A stretch of DNA of 64,000 nucleotides from Sinotaia quadrata (GCA_028829895.1 CM054184.1:21617701-21681700); one strand, 5' to 3'. Shown: positions 12,533-24,085, counted from the stretch's first letter. Notes: a model not told the origin generated them from the sequence alone. Translations and numbers: made by a program.

Positions 12533-12655
12533 GCCTGGCAACTTGATGCAATGCCAGTCCAACAAACTACAAGATTTTAGTGCAAGGCCCTCAGCCTGGC
12601 AACTTGACGCAACGCCAGTCCAACAAACTACAAAATTTTCTTGCAAGGCCCTCAA
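12533..12655. repeat. 61-bp tandem duplication
   Basis: A segment beginning CCTGGCAACTTGATGCAATG at 12534 is repeated at 12595 with four or five changes. A minus-strand frame (12482-12694) runs through both copies, but I do not recognise it. Confidence 0.9.
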
Positions 12656-12792
12656 AAGCTCCCAACTGTCTTTCTGAAGCGAGCTTTTGTCCATCTTATT
12701 TTACTTTGAATTACTATCAAATTAGCGCCTTCAGATTTTGTCTCTGCCATCGGTGAGTTTGAGACAATGACATTACTCTTTCTCTGGGTATA

Positions 12793-12935
12793 GACAAATG
12801 TCAAATTTCGTTCCCTGCTCGTTCTTTTTCTAGAAATCTGAGGACAAATGTCAAATTTCGTTCCCTGCTCATTCTTTCTCTAGAAATCAGAGGACAAATG
12901 TCAATACTTCTAGAAATCTGAGGGAAAATGTTATT
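12793..12935. repeat. 50-bp tandem repeat, 2 full copies and 1 deleted copy
   Basis: GACAAATGTCAAATTTCGTT starts at 12793 and 12843; a third copy at 12893 has lost its middle. Confidence 0.88.
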
Positions 12936-13009
12936 GTGGGTTTTACTTCGTCCCAATAACATTATTGTTTATTTCTATAGGTTAAATAACAAGCAACAAT
13001 GGCACGTCT

Positions 13010-13395
13010 CTCTTGTAGGAATGAGAGGACAAGTAGTTTTATCTTATCTTAGGAGTGACAGGGCAAATAGCTTAATCTTATCTTAGGAATTACAAGGCAA
13101 ATAATTTAATCTTATCTTAGGAGTGACAGGGCAATTAGCTTAAACTTATCTTAGGAGTGACAGGGCAAATAGCTTAATCTTAACTTAGGAGTGAGAGGAT
13201 AAACAGCTATTTCTTTCTCTAGGAGTGAGAGAATAAACAACTATTTCTTTCTCTAGGAGCGAGAGAATGAACAGCTATTTATTTCTCTTGGAGCGAGAGA
13301 TCAAACAGGTGCAATTGTTTCTAGGAGCGAGAGGACAACAGTTAGATTTTTTCTAGGAGTGGGAGGACAACAGCTAGTTTTTTTTCTAGGAGAGT
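13010..13395. repeat. Degenerate 35-40-bp minisatellite, about 10 copies
   Basis: AGGAGTGACAGGGCAAATAG and TTAATCTTATCTT recur with growing divergence, ending in copies such as AGGAGCGAGAGGACAACAG. Confidence 0.85.
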
Positions 13396-13494
13396 TAAAC
13401 GAATTCCTAATGATTTCAAATTCTCCGAGGAAATACTATTGTCCAATGCATCAGCTCTATGATTTCTTTCTAGCATAAGATCCTTCTGTTGCAT

Positions 13495-13665
13495 ATATAA
13501 TGCTGTTTGACACAAAGTACTTCACTATCTAGACTAATTAATATGAAGACCTTAATTATTTCACTATCTAGATTAGTTAATATGGAGTTTTAATTATTTT
13601 ATCTAGACTAGTTAATATGAAGACTTTAATTATTTTACTGTCTATACTAGTTAATATGGAGTTTG
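13495..13665. repeat. Degenerate ~40-bp repeat, 4 copies
   Basis: CTATCTAGACTAATTAATAT followed by GAAGACCTTAATTATTT recurs with indels. Confidence 0.8.
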
Positions 13666-15139
13666 TGGGACAGAAAATGCAAACAGACACATTGGATATT
13701 TTTTTAATTAAAGCTGAATCACTCACAAATTCTTTGATGCTTTAACTTTAATTGTAAGCCACTGCAAAAGCCATTCTTAATTTTTGCCGTGTAGAAAATC
13801 ATGTTAGGAATTTTTAGACAAGTGAACTTTGATCTCAACAAAGGATTAGATTCAAAGAGGGGTCGAGGTGACAGAAATAACCACATGGCCAGGTGCTTGA
13901 AGCAGACACACCGAGGAGAGCGTGTAGGTTACATAACAATATGCACATCAAAGGGACACAACCATACCTGAGACTGAGATTTGGGCACCTTCTAAATGCA
14001 CCAGACTTGCGCTCAAAGGGCAGTCCTTTGAGTAGGGTCACCCAACCAAGACTATGACACAAAGGCTGAGACAAGAGTGAGATTATGTCCAGAGGGGGAG
14101 ATTAATGCGTAGAAACCAACTTAGCATAAATACCCCACCGGGCGGGATTTCCGCTCACTCGATATTTTTCATGGCCCTTATCATCCTTCTGTGGTGAGAG
14201 AAGCAGGAAAGAGCAAAGACTAGGAATTGTCTGAGATGGTAAAAAAAAAGATTTTGTAAAGATTGAATTATTTTTATACTTATTACAAATTGTACTTTTC
14301 CTTTTGCTAAAATTGTTTTTTAAAATGATTTTGTAACTGTAATGTTATTCTTGGTACAAAGAAAAAAAGTAAATAACTAATGTGAAAAGAATTAAATATG
14401 AGAACCAAGAATGAAATTACAGGTTTAGTTAGATTGAAACATGAGGCTGATGTGCGAAAATCCTTATGTATTTTACAGCTTTGAGGGACAACTGTCTAAG
14501 GGATGCAAGATACAACTGTCTAAGAGAACACATGACAAACAAGACAAAGCAAATTCATCTTGACTGAAGATCTTAGCCCTGATGTCATCTAGGTCAGAAG
14601 TCTGCTGTCAGTAAAGGTACCGCATACCAATACTGAGAAGATAGGAAACCAGAGAGAGTTGTATGAGCCGCAATTGAACATTGTGTCTGGTGACTTTAGT
14701 CTACTTTTTGTTTGTTTTTTTTTGAAGGGTGTTCTTTGGATGAAAAACGCTTTTGACTTGAGAAACTGAGGGACCTTTAGTAAAACATATAATCATAACC
14801 ATTTTGAAAAAAACTATTTTATACGCTTTATACCTAACTGGGCTTATTGCTGTTTATTGTTATTAGTGTTAGAATTTTGAAATAGATAATTTTGCTGATT
14901 CCTTATTTACACATCTTTGAAATTTTCTAAATTTTAGTTATATGTTTGTGCACCTCAACTGTCATTTTGTAATGATTAAATATTTTTTTTGATTCACTCA
15001 CTATTTTCTTACGTCATTTCCTGTTTCTGATGTAGATGTGCCTTAGGGGTGTATTTCGTGTTATTTTTGGCAAGTAAACTTCTAAGTGGTTTGTTGTTGT
15101 TTTTGCTTCATAATGTTATTGCGTCACTCCAGTCATCAA
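13666..15139. other. Unique sequence, no supportable gene
   Basis: The stretch 13835-14170 is less AT-rich and has a 79-codon minus-strand frame, but it has no signal, splice pattern or family I recognise. The rest is AT-rich. Confidence 0.45.
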
Positions 15140-15590
15140 CAGCACAATACACCACAGATCTCTTCACTTTGTTTCACTTTTCTGTCTCCAGCTCTAAAGA
15201 CCAGCACAATACACCACAGATCTCTTCACTTTGTTTCACTTTTCTGTCTCCAGCTCTAAAGACCTGCACAATACACCACAGATCTCTTCACTTTGTTTCA
15301 CTTTTCTGTCTCCAGCACTAAAGACCAGCACAATACACCACAGATCTCTTCACTTTGTTTCACTTTTCTGTCTCCAGCTCTAAAGACCTGCACAATACAC
15401 CACAGATCTCTTCACTTTGTTTCACTTTTCTGTCTCCAGCACTAAAGACCAGCACAATACACCACAGATCTCTTCACTTTATTTCGCTTTTCTGTCTCCA
15501 GCACTAACGATCTGCACAATACACCACAGATCTCGTCACTTTATTTCGCTTTTCTGTCTTCAGCACTAACGATCTGCACACTCCCCATCA
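15140..15590. repeat. 62-bp minisatellite, about 7 copies, alternating types
   Basis: CAGCACAATACACCACAGAT or CTGCACAATACACCACAGAT starts at 15140, 15202, 15264, 15326, 15388 and 15450, then 15512 and 15574. The CAG and CTG forms alternate through the middle of the array, which implies a 124-bp dimer. The hAT element begins within 20 bp of its right end. Confidence 0.95.
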
Positions 15591-16108
15591 TGTGTAACTC
15601 TGCTAGAACAGTACTTCTCAACTGCTGGTCCGCGAATCGGTATCGGTCCGCAGAAATTTCCTGCTGGTTCGTGAAAAAGTTATTGCCGTTTAACGCATGG
15701 CGTGACTGGACATCGCTCAGGTGTAGTTGCGAAAATAAAGGACGTTGCTCATCCAGAAATTTTGTCCACTCACTGTATGATCCACCGGGAGCACCTAGCT
15801 TCAAAGAAGCTTTCAACTGAAGTAAACACTGAGATGAATGACGCGGTGAAGACCATAAATGAAATTCGTAATTGAGCTATGTAACTCCAGGCTGTTCTAA
15901 ACACTGAGAGTACGGACTCGCAACACCAATATCTCCACCAGTAGTGAGGTGGCTATCGAGAGGAAGAGTTCTTTCACACCTTGTCGCACTGAGGGAAGAA
16001 GTAAAGCAGTTTATCCGAGAGCGAGACTCTGCCCTAGCAGAGCCTTGGTTGGATGAAGAATGGATGACTAAACTTGCGTACATGGTGGATATGCTTAGCC
16101 GTCTGAAC

Positions 16109-16300
16109 GGGTTCACCGACAAATACGCGCCCCGACAAATGCGCGCCGACAAAAACGCGATGGACGAAAAGCGCGACGACGAAATCGCGTTCTCTCCCTA
16201 ATCCTAAAACTAACTCTAATCCTAATCCTAACCCTAACTCTAACCCTATCGTGCATTTGTCGGGGCGCGCAATTGTCTTTCGCACATTTGTCGGGTCACG
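16109..16300. mobile_element. Small palindromic element (MITE-like) inserted in the hAT transposase
   Basis: About 192 bp with inverted ends built from repeated CGACAAATGCGCG-type motifs. Left: CCGACAAATACGCGCC, CCGACAAATGCGCG. Right, reverse complement: CCCGACAAATGTGCG, GCGCCCCGACAAATGC. It interrupts the transposase between the residues R-L-N and E-L-N. The flanks CGTCTGAAC (16100-16108) and GGTCTCAAT (16300-16308) both encode R-L-N and agree at 6 of 9 bases, as expected of an aged target-site duplication. It is much more GC- and CpG-rich than its surroundings. No protein is encoded. Confidence 0.75.
16195..16250. repeat. Telomere-like (CCTAAC/CCTAAT)n tract inside the small element
   Basis: About 55 bp of CCTAAT, CCTAAC, ACTAACT and CTAACC steps, equal to TTAGGG-type variants on the minus strand. 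It occupies the loop between the two inverted arms of the small element. It is degenerate, so it is an interstitial tract and not a chromosome end. Confidence 0.85.
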
Positions 16301-17329
16301 GTCTCAATGAACTTAATATTTCTCTTCACATGTTTTTGCACAAATATTTTTACACTGAAAAATAAGACGGATGCATTCAAAAAGAAACTGGCTCTTTGGG
16401 ATAGTCGCGTACAAGAGGATGATATAGAAATGTTTTCACTTTTGTAAGAATTTTTGATTGCTGCTGACTGAACTGGAAAGTCATATTCAATATAATAAGT
16501 CAATATTTAAGGGCATTCCTCGAAACTGTAATCATTATTACTCTGTAAATGAAGATCCTCTAAAGGTAACCTCTGGATTAATAAACTCTTCATGGAAGAT
16601 GTCAGTTAGTGCGCACTTAATCCTTGTGAAAAAGAAAACCTGATCGAGTTTTCATTTTTTTTATATCACTCTGGTGTGCAAAAATAAAATGGGTTCATTG
16701 TCTCAATTTTGGATATCAGTGGAAAAGAATGTCCATCCCTCAGTTACAGAACTATTAATTAAATTGTTGGTCGTATTTTCGACTACCTGTTTGTGAGAGA
16801 AGACTTTTTCAGCCCTGTCAGTCATAAAAACAAGAGAAACCGGTTGGATGTCAATGCAATGCTTCGTCTCTAAGAAACAACGTTGCATCCACGGTTATCA
16901 AATATTTTAGCGAAGAAGCAGTGGAAGATTTCGCACTAACATTTTTTGAATTAAATATTCTTTCTCTAAAGTTCAACACCTTCTATAATTAGCATTTTTG
17001 TTTACTGCCTGGTTTCAGTTTTAAAAAAAAATAAATATCTATAGAATAATTTTATAATATTAGATATTTTTAAAATACAAAATTACTATATAAATAATGG
17101 TTTTTATTTCTGCCTTAGCGGTCTGCGAAATATTTCTCCTATTTTCACCGGTCCGCAGGTGTAAAAAGGATGGAAACCATTGCTTTAGAAGCTTGCGCTC
17201 TTGATCAGGCACTTGCATTTTCAACATTCAGACTGCAAAGTATTAGTCATACAGTCTTCGTCCATTTGTTTATCAGGGTCCAGCCACTCTAGAGGGATGT
17301 CAAGGAATGTCATGTTCACCAGCAAGAAC

Positions 17330-17755
17330 AGTACTGACTCTTCTGTCACTATCTAGTCAAGCTGTGCAATTGCAAATTCATTTGACTTAAGTTTCTCTTC
17401 TGTCAATATCTAGTCAAGTGTGCAATTGCAAATTCATTTGACTTAAGTTTCTCTTCTGTCAATATCTAGTCAAGCTGTGCAATTGCAAATTCATTTGACT
17501 TAAGTTTCTCTTCTGTCGATATCTAGTCAAGCTGTGCAATTACAAATTCATTTGACTTAAGTTTCTCTTCTGTCGATATCTAGTCAAGCTGTGAAATTGC
17601 AAATTCATTTGACTTAAGTTTCTCTTCTGTTGATATCTAGTCTAGCTGTGCAATTGCAAATTCATTTGACTTAAGTTTCTCTTCTATTGATATCTAGTCA
17701 ACCTGTGCAATTGCAAATTCATTTGACTTAAGTTTCTCTTCTGTAGATACAGTTA
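17330..17755. repeat. 57-bp minisatellite, about 7 copies
   Basis: GTTTCTCTTCTGTC then ATATCTAGTCAAGCTGTGCA recurs at 17391, 17447 and 17504 and onward. Confidence 0.95.
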
Positions 17756-17804
17756 TGTGTTGCCTTTGTTACTTCGCACGTGGATTTATGTTTGTTTTAT
17801 ATTA

Positions 17805-18055
17805 TCTTTAGTTTCCTAATGTTATCTTTAATAATTTCTAATGTTATCTTTAGTTTTCTAATGTCATCTTTAGTTTTCTAATGTTATCTTTAGTTTTTTA
17901 ATGTTATCTTTAGTTTTATGTTATCTTTAGTTTTCTAATGTTATCTTTAGATTTTTAATGTTATTTTTAGTTTTCTAATGTTATCTTTAGTTTTCTAATG
18001 TTATCTTTAGTAAATTTTTAATGTTATCTTGAGTTTCCTAATGTAATCTTTAATT
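17805..18055. repeat. About 20-bp minisatellite, about 12 copies
   Basis: TTTTCTAATGTTATCTTTAG is repeated with small indels and T-run changes. Confidence 0.93.
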
Positions 18056-18324
18056 ATGTAAGTAGATAATACAAAAACATGAGTGTTCCAATTATAATTA
18101 ACGTACAGCATTTATGATATTAAGCACTTAATTAAATCTTTTTAAAATGTGTATTACTGTTTTGTATGATGTTAACTTGACCCCAACACATTCACGTTGA
18201 ACACTTTTGTTAGATTTTGCAGTGGCTTGCTTGTTGGCTTGCTTGTTGGATTGGTTTGTACACAGATCACCATCTAGTCTGCACTATCGACCTGTGTATC
18301 TGAAACATGCTTGCAGATTTGCAG

Positions 18325-18605
18325 TACCAGTTAAAGGTGTGCCACTTTAGACACGACATGTTGTTATTATGACTGTCCCAGTTAAAGGTGTGCCACTTTA
18401 GACACATGTTGTTATTATGACTGTCCCAGTTAAAGGTGTGCCATTTTAGACACATGTTGTTATTATGACTGTCCCAGTTAAAGGTGTGCCACTTTAGACA
18501 CATGTTGTTATTATGACTGTCCCAGTTAAAGGTGTGCCACTTTAGACACATGTTGTTATTATGACTGTCCCAGTTAAAGGTGTGCCATTTTAGACACGAC
18601 ATGTT
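18325..18605. repeat. 48-bp minisatellite, about 6 copies
   Basis: CCCAGTTAAAGGTGTGCCAC starts at 18377 and 18425 and every 48 bp. The minus-strand open frame over it is a 16-codon peptide repeat created by the period. Confidence 0.96.
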
Positions 18606-18832
18606 GTTATTAATCTCTTGCGTCATATGTTATGACTGTCCCTAAACTTTGACAACATTTATATCTCTTGCGTCATATGTTATTATGACAGTCCCTAAAC
18701 GTTGACAACATTTATATCTCTTGCGTCATATGTTATCATGACTGTCCCTAAATTTGACAACATTTATATCTCTTGCGTCATATGTTATTATGACTGTCCC
18801 TATACTTGACAACATTTATATCTCTTGCCTAT
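18606..18832. repeat. About 53-bp minisatellite, 4 copies
   Basis: ATCTCTTGCGTCATATGTTA followed by TATGACTGTCCCTAAA is repeated. It shares TATTATGACTGTCCC with the 48-bp array next to it, so the two arrays are probably related. Confidence 0.9.
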
Positions 18833-19991
18833 ACCTTTTCATATTGTTCCCTTCCACATTTAGACGTGAAATATTGTTATTAGTATCTTTATTTATTTGG
18901 ATATGTTTTCTTATTGATACCCCCAAACACAAGTCTAGTTATTCATTTTAATTTTTCGCAACGTTTGGCTGATTAATTCTTCTCATATTTAGGCACTCCT
19001 CATCAGTTATTATTAACTATTGAGTTGCGTTCACAACATTCTAAACGTCTTACAATGTCATACTCTTAGTAATATATGGTAAGACTTCGGCAGCAGAGTA
19101 ATAAGTTCAAAGTATGCAGCCGTCCAAATTGCAATGTAAACTAGCACGCGAGTGAGTAAATGGCTGACCGATTATGCGATGTGGACTGAGGTGTACTTGA
19201 ATGAGGTCTACTGAGTGCTTGCCACGCAACTGTTGTGCAGTAAGCTGTGCTAGACTGAAACCTATCGGATGTTGACTGAGTGCTTGACTAAGACATTGCG
19301 TGTTTGAGTGAGTCTTCCTGAGACATATTGAGTATTTAACTGATGTCTACTGTGCTTGACTGAGATCTACTGAGTGCTTGACTCAGGTTTACTAAGTGCA
19401 TGACTAAGACATATTGAGTACTTCACTGATGACTACTGAGTGCTTGACAGACATATTGAATGGTTAAGTGAGACGTATTGAGTACTTGACTGAGACCTAC
19501 AGGGCGCTTGACTAAGATCTATTGAGTGTTGGGCATCCGTCTGTGAGTGCTTGCCCTATGTGTGTGTGTTTTGTGTACGGCGTGAGTGCTTCCATGTTTA
19601 TATGAGTGCTTGGTAGGGTATACTTGAGTTATTTACAAGTAGGTGCTAAGCATATGAATGCTTGCAATGTGTATTAGTAGCTGACATTTATTTTTCAAAT
19701 TGCTATGTTAATGCTTGATATTAATGGAAATAGTTGGGAAGCATATGACTGTTGAAAGTGAGTGTACGGAAAGTACTTACCAAATACCTGTGCTTGCTTG
19801 GGAATAAGATCCAATTCAACTTTTTTCCCACGAACTTTTCACCTTAAGTAAAAGTAATTTCTAAATTATGTGTTTACGCTGCTTTTATTATAAGAAAATT
19901 GTTACTTTTAACTGTACCTTAGTTTATGGGCGTTTGTCCCGCCCCAGTGATTTATGGGACTCGTGTATTTATGTGCGTGCGTGGGTGTATA
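18833..19991. repeat. Degenerate repeat region (19190-19560) in unique sequence
   Basis: Between 19190 and about 19560 phrases such as CTGAGTGCTTGACTGAGAC and ACATATTGAGTACTT recur irregularly at roughly 25-30 bp. The flanks are AT-rich unique sequence without a recognisable gene. Confidence 0.65.
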
Positions 19992-20098
<107 letters not shown>

Positions 20099-20283
20099 GA
20101 ATCGAACTAAAATGTGTTTGCAATTGCTACACCAAAACTAATCCGCGCGTATACTTTAAAAAATAGTATTTCTCGCTTACGCCGACATTCACACAGCACA
20201 CAAACATTAGGCATGCGCACGCGCGCACGCACACACACATACAATCATACATGCAAGTAACTTACATAAAGTAGATATGTGTA

Positions 20284-20316
<33 letters not shown>

Positions 20317-21117
20317 AAACACAGACACACACATACATGACTTAACAAAATGTATGTACACTCACATACATGACTTAACAAAAAGTATGTACACACACAT
20401 ACATATACAACAGTGAACAATCGAGCAGTAAACGCAGGAACTGTCACTAAGTACAGTGTTTAAACAACAAGGTCAACATACGTAAACACATATAAACAGT
20501 AAATACTATAGACACAGCACATACAAATAGGAAAAACCCGCACAAATTTTAAGCACACACACAAACAATAAACACTCAACGAACAAACAGTAAAAGGTTA
20601 CCAAGCAATGCACATAGCTAATGCTTGCACGCTCAAACCTATACATCTATACAATATTTGTTTTACAGCGTCATTGTTAGTCTCTATCCATACCACCCAA
20701 CCTAAACACTCCATCCCCACCAAACGTCTTTAAGCCGCTTAATGCGAAAGAGCAGATTTAAATGTCGAAGCCTTTGGGTGTAGCCTTACTTGACGTCGCC
20801 TCAATGATAAAATAATCAATCAGCTTTGCCTTTGTTTTTCGGCCAGGGCATATGCAACTTACCACCTGGCCCCTATCCGTCGTGCACTCACTCGCTCGAA
20901 GATTATGTAGAACAAGAAGAAATGACCTAGAACAACTCTATGGTTTGACTTATTTTCCCGGGAATTGTATTATTTAAGAAAAAACGTATTTCATCTTTGC
21001 TCCATGGTCAGACTATTGCCTAATACGTGATAGGCTAAATTTGTTTAATTTTATGGCATTTCATCATCAACAGTAATAGCGGTACCGTTCAGATATTTAT
21101 CTTGTAGTCACACAATG
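20099..21117. other. No gene seen; CA-rich patches
   Basis: A GCGCACGC/CA patch lies at 20215-20240, a CA tract at 20283-20310, and a 42-bp duplicated phrase (CATACATGACTTAACAAAA) at 20330-20405. The remainder is unique. Confidence 0.55.
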
Positions 21118-21528
21118 ACATGGAACTTCCATTATTACACAACATGGAACTTTCATTATTACACGACATGGAACTTTCATTATTACACGACATGGAACTT
21201 TCATTATTACACATGGAACTTTCATTATTACACAACAAGGAACTTTCATTATCACAAGACATGGAACTTTCATTATTAAAACAACATGGTACTTTCATTA
21301 TTAAATGACATGGGACTTTCATTATTACACGACATGGAACTTTCATTATCACACGACATGGAACTTTCATTATTAAACAACATGGTACTTTCATTATTAA
21401 ATGACATGGGACTTTCATTATTACACGACTTGGAACTTTCATTATTACACATGAGACTTCCATTATTACACGACATGGGACTTTCATTATTACACAACAT
21501 CGAACATTCATTATTACACGATGTGACA
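21118..21528. repeat. 24-bp minisatellite, array 1, about 17 copies
   Basis: The unit is CATGGAACTTTCATTATTAC plus four bases. Because 24 is a multiple of three, both strands are open (M-E-L-S-L-L-H-D repeats on plus, C-N-N-E-S-S-M-S on minus). The same unit returns at 22460. Confidence 0.97.
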
Positions 21529-22284
21529 GAGTAAATTTGTCCCTCCCTATTTTAAAATGTAATCATTGTGTAAGTTGCTAAAATTGTAAGAGTGACTCCA
21601 CCTTGTCCACTTTTTATGGTATTATTTTGAAAGTGTCTGAATTTGAAGCAAACAGCCTGAGGTAAGAATATTCTAGATTTGCTGACCTAATGGAAACTGA
21701 TTGAGCAGTTGTCTATTCTCCAATGATTTGTATGTATGAGAACCAGATCAGCCAATGGGCTGAGATTAAAGAATTCAGTTACTGTAGAGAATTTTATTCA
21801 CTTTGAATCTGAGTGATGAAGAGAAAAGTCCGACTTTAAGTTTAAGGCAGTCATTAGCTTGAGTGGTGAGTTTAATTGACTGATTGAGAGAGAATGGACT
21901 TAGAAACATTTCATGCATTTTACTATGATATATTTGTGGTTATGTAAAGATGCACTATGTGAGTTGATATATTTAATACAAAATTGTAATTATAATTTTT
22001 ATTATTACATATATGTAGAGAGAGTAAATAATAGTTATCCGAACATGGGTTCATGGAATATTGATTGTCAAGTTGTCTATTTCTTTGTATATGTATATTT
22101 GTAATGTATATTTGATTTTTCTTTTAATAAATTTATTAACCTTCTTATGCATATTGATATTGATAATCTTATGATGAAGAAGAAAGTGGATGGGGGCTAC
22201 TAAAAATAGATTCAAGACAGATTTGTCTTCTACTTTTCACTCACAGAAACCCTATGTGACTGTAAAGGTTGGTTGATGTAGTGA
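21529..22284. other. Unique sequence between the two 24-bp arrays, no gene seen
   Basis: AT-rich, no splice-consistent exon. Confidence 0.5.
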
Positions 22285-22457
22285 AATAGGGAAAACATTT
22301 ACAACACCAAAATATCCACCAAGTGAGAGACGAGTGGTGTCTGTTGGAGGATAATTAATAAACTAAAATTAATATTCTCATTACTTAAAATTAATTATGA
22401 AAGATTAATTAATAATAATAATTATCTTCATTAACTAAGTGGCGTGCCCATGTCATA
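22285..22457 (+). repeat. Dispersed repeat, copy 1 (partner at 31065-31240)
   Basis: Shared landmarks with the partner, in the same order and orientation, are GAAAACATTTACA/GAAAACATCTACA, ATATCCACCAAGTGA, GACGAGTGGTGTCTGTTGGA, an AT-rich tail with TTAATTAATAATAATAAT, and CATTAACTAAGTGGCGTGCC. No protein is evident. It may be the tail of a SINE, MITE or LINE. Confidence 0.88.
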
Positions 22458-22459
22458 CA

Positions 22460-22724
22460 CACATGGAACTTTCATTATTACATGACATGGAACTTTCATT
22501 ATTTACATGACGTGGAACTTTCATTATTACATGACATGGAACTTTCATTATTACACGACATGGAACTTTCATTATTACATGACATAGAACTTTCATTATT
22601 ACATGTCATGGAACTTTCATTATTACATGACATGGAACTTTCATTATTACACGACATGGAACTTTCATTATTACATGACATGGAACTTTCATTATTACAT
22701 GACATTGAACTTTCATTATTATAC
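22460..22724. repeat. 24-bp minisatellite, array 2, about 11 copies
   Basis: Same unit as the array at 21118. One copy near 22501 has an extra T. Both strands are open for the same reason. Confidence 0.97.
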
Positions 22725-23302
22725 GCAATACTGGTCCTAATCATTTCCTCGTTAGTGAGTAGTGAAAAGTAGCTGAACATTTATTACTGATGAAGAAGAG
22801 AAAAAGGAAAAGAAAACTGACAGTTTGTCTTTGATGTGATAGGATGTCACGACATAGCTGTCACGTACCTTGTGAAATCTATTACTCCACCCCTCGTAAG
22901 CTCGGACCGATTGCTGTCATTGACCCTACTTAGAAGCTACGTCACGTTAAGGGCATATCAATAGTTTGCTTCAACCATAAGCCAGTACGTCACTTTACGC
23001 GTACATCAATGTGTCACGTGTATGTATACAAACTCGTCATTTTGCATGTACATCAATACGTCGCAATGTATGTGCACCGGTACGTCATTGCGTGCACACA
23101 CGTGCATCGTTTTATAATGTATATCAGTATGCCGCTTAACATCTACACCAGTACGTCACTTTATATGCACACCAGTGCGTTATTTTACATATTCGTGTAC
23201 ACTGTTATGCCACTGCTTATGTACGTCACTTTAAAAATACATCACTTTACATGTACTTCATTACGTCACTTAGTATGTATGCCAATGCTTCCCTTCACAG
23301 TC
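22725..23302. repeat. Unique flank then degenerate 30-36-bp repeat (23000-23300)
   Basis: Phrases such as CAGTACGTCACTTTA and GTACATCAATACGTC recur irregularly from about 22985 to 23290. The open frame at 23009-23368 runs through them and is not a credible gene. Confidence 0.7.
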
Positions 23303-23495
23303 ATCGACATGTCTTATGATAGGAATGTGAATATATTTGTGTTGTCGGTGTGTCAGTACTGCACTTGACAGTTAGATTAATACATAACTGTACAGGTATC
23401 GACATGCCTTATTATAGATTGTGAATGTATTTATGTTGTCGGTGTGTCAGTACTGCACTTGACAGTTAGATTAATATATAACTGTACAGGCAGAT
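23303..23495. repeat. About 95-bp tandem duplication
   Basis: ATCGACATG and then GTTGTCGGTGTGTCAGTACT and ACTTGACAGTTAGATTAATA occur twice, starting at 23303 and 23398. Confidence 0.92.
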
Positions 23496-23994
23496 CAGTG
23501 TATCATGCGACAAGTATATCCATCTGTCTGTTAGCTGTCTGTTAGCATACTGGTATGCTTCACTTGACAAACGAATCAAAATATCACTTGACATGATGTA
23601 TCAGTTAGGGCGCTATGGCTGCGTCCCTTTAATTACAGATAATTTAAATTTTCCATAACGTGACGTCACACTATGAATGAATCCATTCGCCAACTGACCT
23701 TCAATGGTCCCCAGTTCAAATGGTTTTATTCTATAGAACGCGCCATAATTCTTTGTCATCCTTGCTTTCACTTCATTTTAAATTTCAGGTTTCAAACCCT
23801 TAATTTGTAAACAATTCAACGGCTTAAGCGACTCAGTTTTTCATTCACATCCCACAGATGTGACTCTATTTATCAAGCACACCTCACATGCTTGGCTTCG
23901 TCTTTGGTTCAGATCTCACAGACGCGGCTCAGGATTATTAACAAAAGCTCCTTACTCGCCATGCAAAGTACCAGATCAATGTCGCATTAAACGT
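23496..23994. other. No gene seen
   Basis: Unique sequence with no coding signal. Confidence 0.5.
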
Positions 23995-24085
23995 TAGCTA
24001 TGTGGTCAGGATTTGAACCCATCTTATCAGAGAAGTTTGCGCGTTGTCTTGGCAACAAACCTGGAGAAAAGCACAGAAGCAGCGA
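23995..24085 (-). mobile_element. Possible tRNA-derived SINE head
   Basis: On the minus strand a B-box-like GGGTTCAAATCCTGAC follows TTGCCAAGACAACGCGC, an A-box-like stretch, at tRNA spacing, with TTCTCTGATAAGAT between. No paired acceptor stem is seen, so it is not a working tRNA. A Pol III SINE head is an inference from the box spacing only. Confidence 0.3.

Larger units (their letters stand above)
15696..16912 (+). pseudogene. hAT transposase remnant (ZBED5/GTF2IRD2-like), frameshifted
   Basis: Read through several frame changes, the order is HGVTGHRSGVVAKIKDVA, THCMIHREHLASKKL, NDAVKTINEIR, NSRLF, RWLSRGRVLSHL with WMTKLAYMVDML, then after the nested insertion LNELNISLH, KKKLALWDSRVQEDDIEMF, and at about 16706 the C-terminal dimerisation region beginning FWISVEKNVHPSVTELL. 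This matches the domain order of hAT transposases related to domesticated ZBED5 and GTF2IRD2 proteins. The N-terminal BED zinc finger and the first catalytic region are missing, since the frame starts only 90 bp inside the left end. Stops near 15870 and 15890, frameshifts and the insertion make it non-functional. Confidence 0.85.
15601..17190 (+). mobile_element. hAT DNA transposon, internally decayed, about 1.57 kb
   Basis: The element runs from about 15609 to 17182. Its left end begins CAGTACTTCTCAACTGCTGG. The reverse complement of its right end begins CAATGGTTTCCATCCTT, and GGTCCGC/GCGGACC blocks follow inside both ends, giving imperfect terminal inverted repeats. Flanking 8-mers TGCTAGAA (15601-15608) and CTTTAGAA (17183-17190) agree at 6 of 8 positions and fit an 8-bp hAT target-site duplication with central TA. 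The inside carries a broken transposase in plus orientation and a nested palindromic element. Confidence 0.88.

Noticed and set aside
12369..12694. Minus-strand frames over the 61-bp duplication
   Set aside because: The frame crosses the duplication without a protein family match, and its two halves are simply the repeat read in different frames.
16195..16250. A true chromosome end or telomere
   Set aside because: The tract is short, degenerate and enclosed by inverted arms inside a transposon, with ordinary sequence on both sides.
18267..18626. 119-codon minus-strand frame
   Set aside because: It is a 16-residue peptide repeat from the 48-bp array.
21089..22780. Long open frames of repeated MELSLLHD or CNNESSMS peptides
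   Set aside because: The 24-bp unit is divisible by three and lacks stops on either strand, so open frames arise automatically. No start context, splice sites or non-repeat coding sequence accompany them.
23995..24085. A functional tRNA gene
   Set aside because: Box-like motifs are present, but no seven-pair acceptor stem or clear anticodon arm can be drawn.
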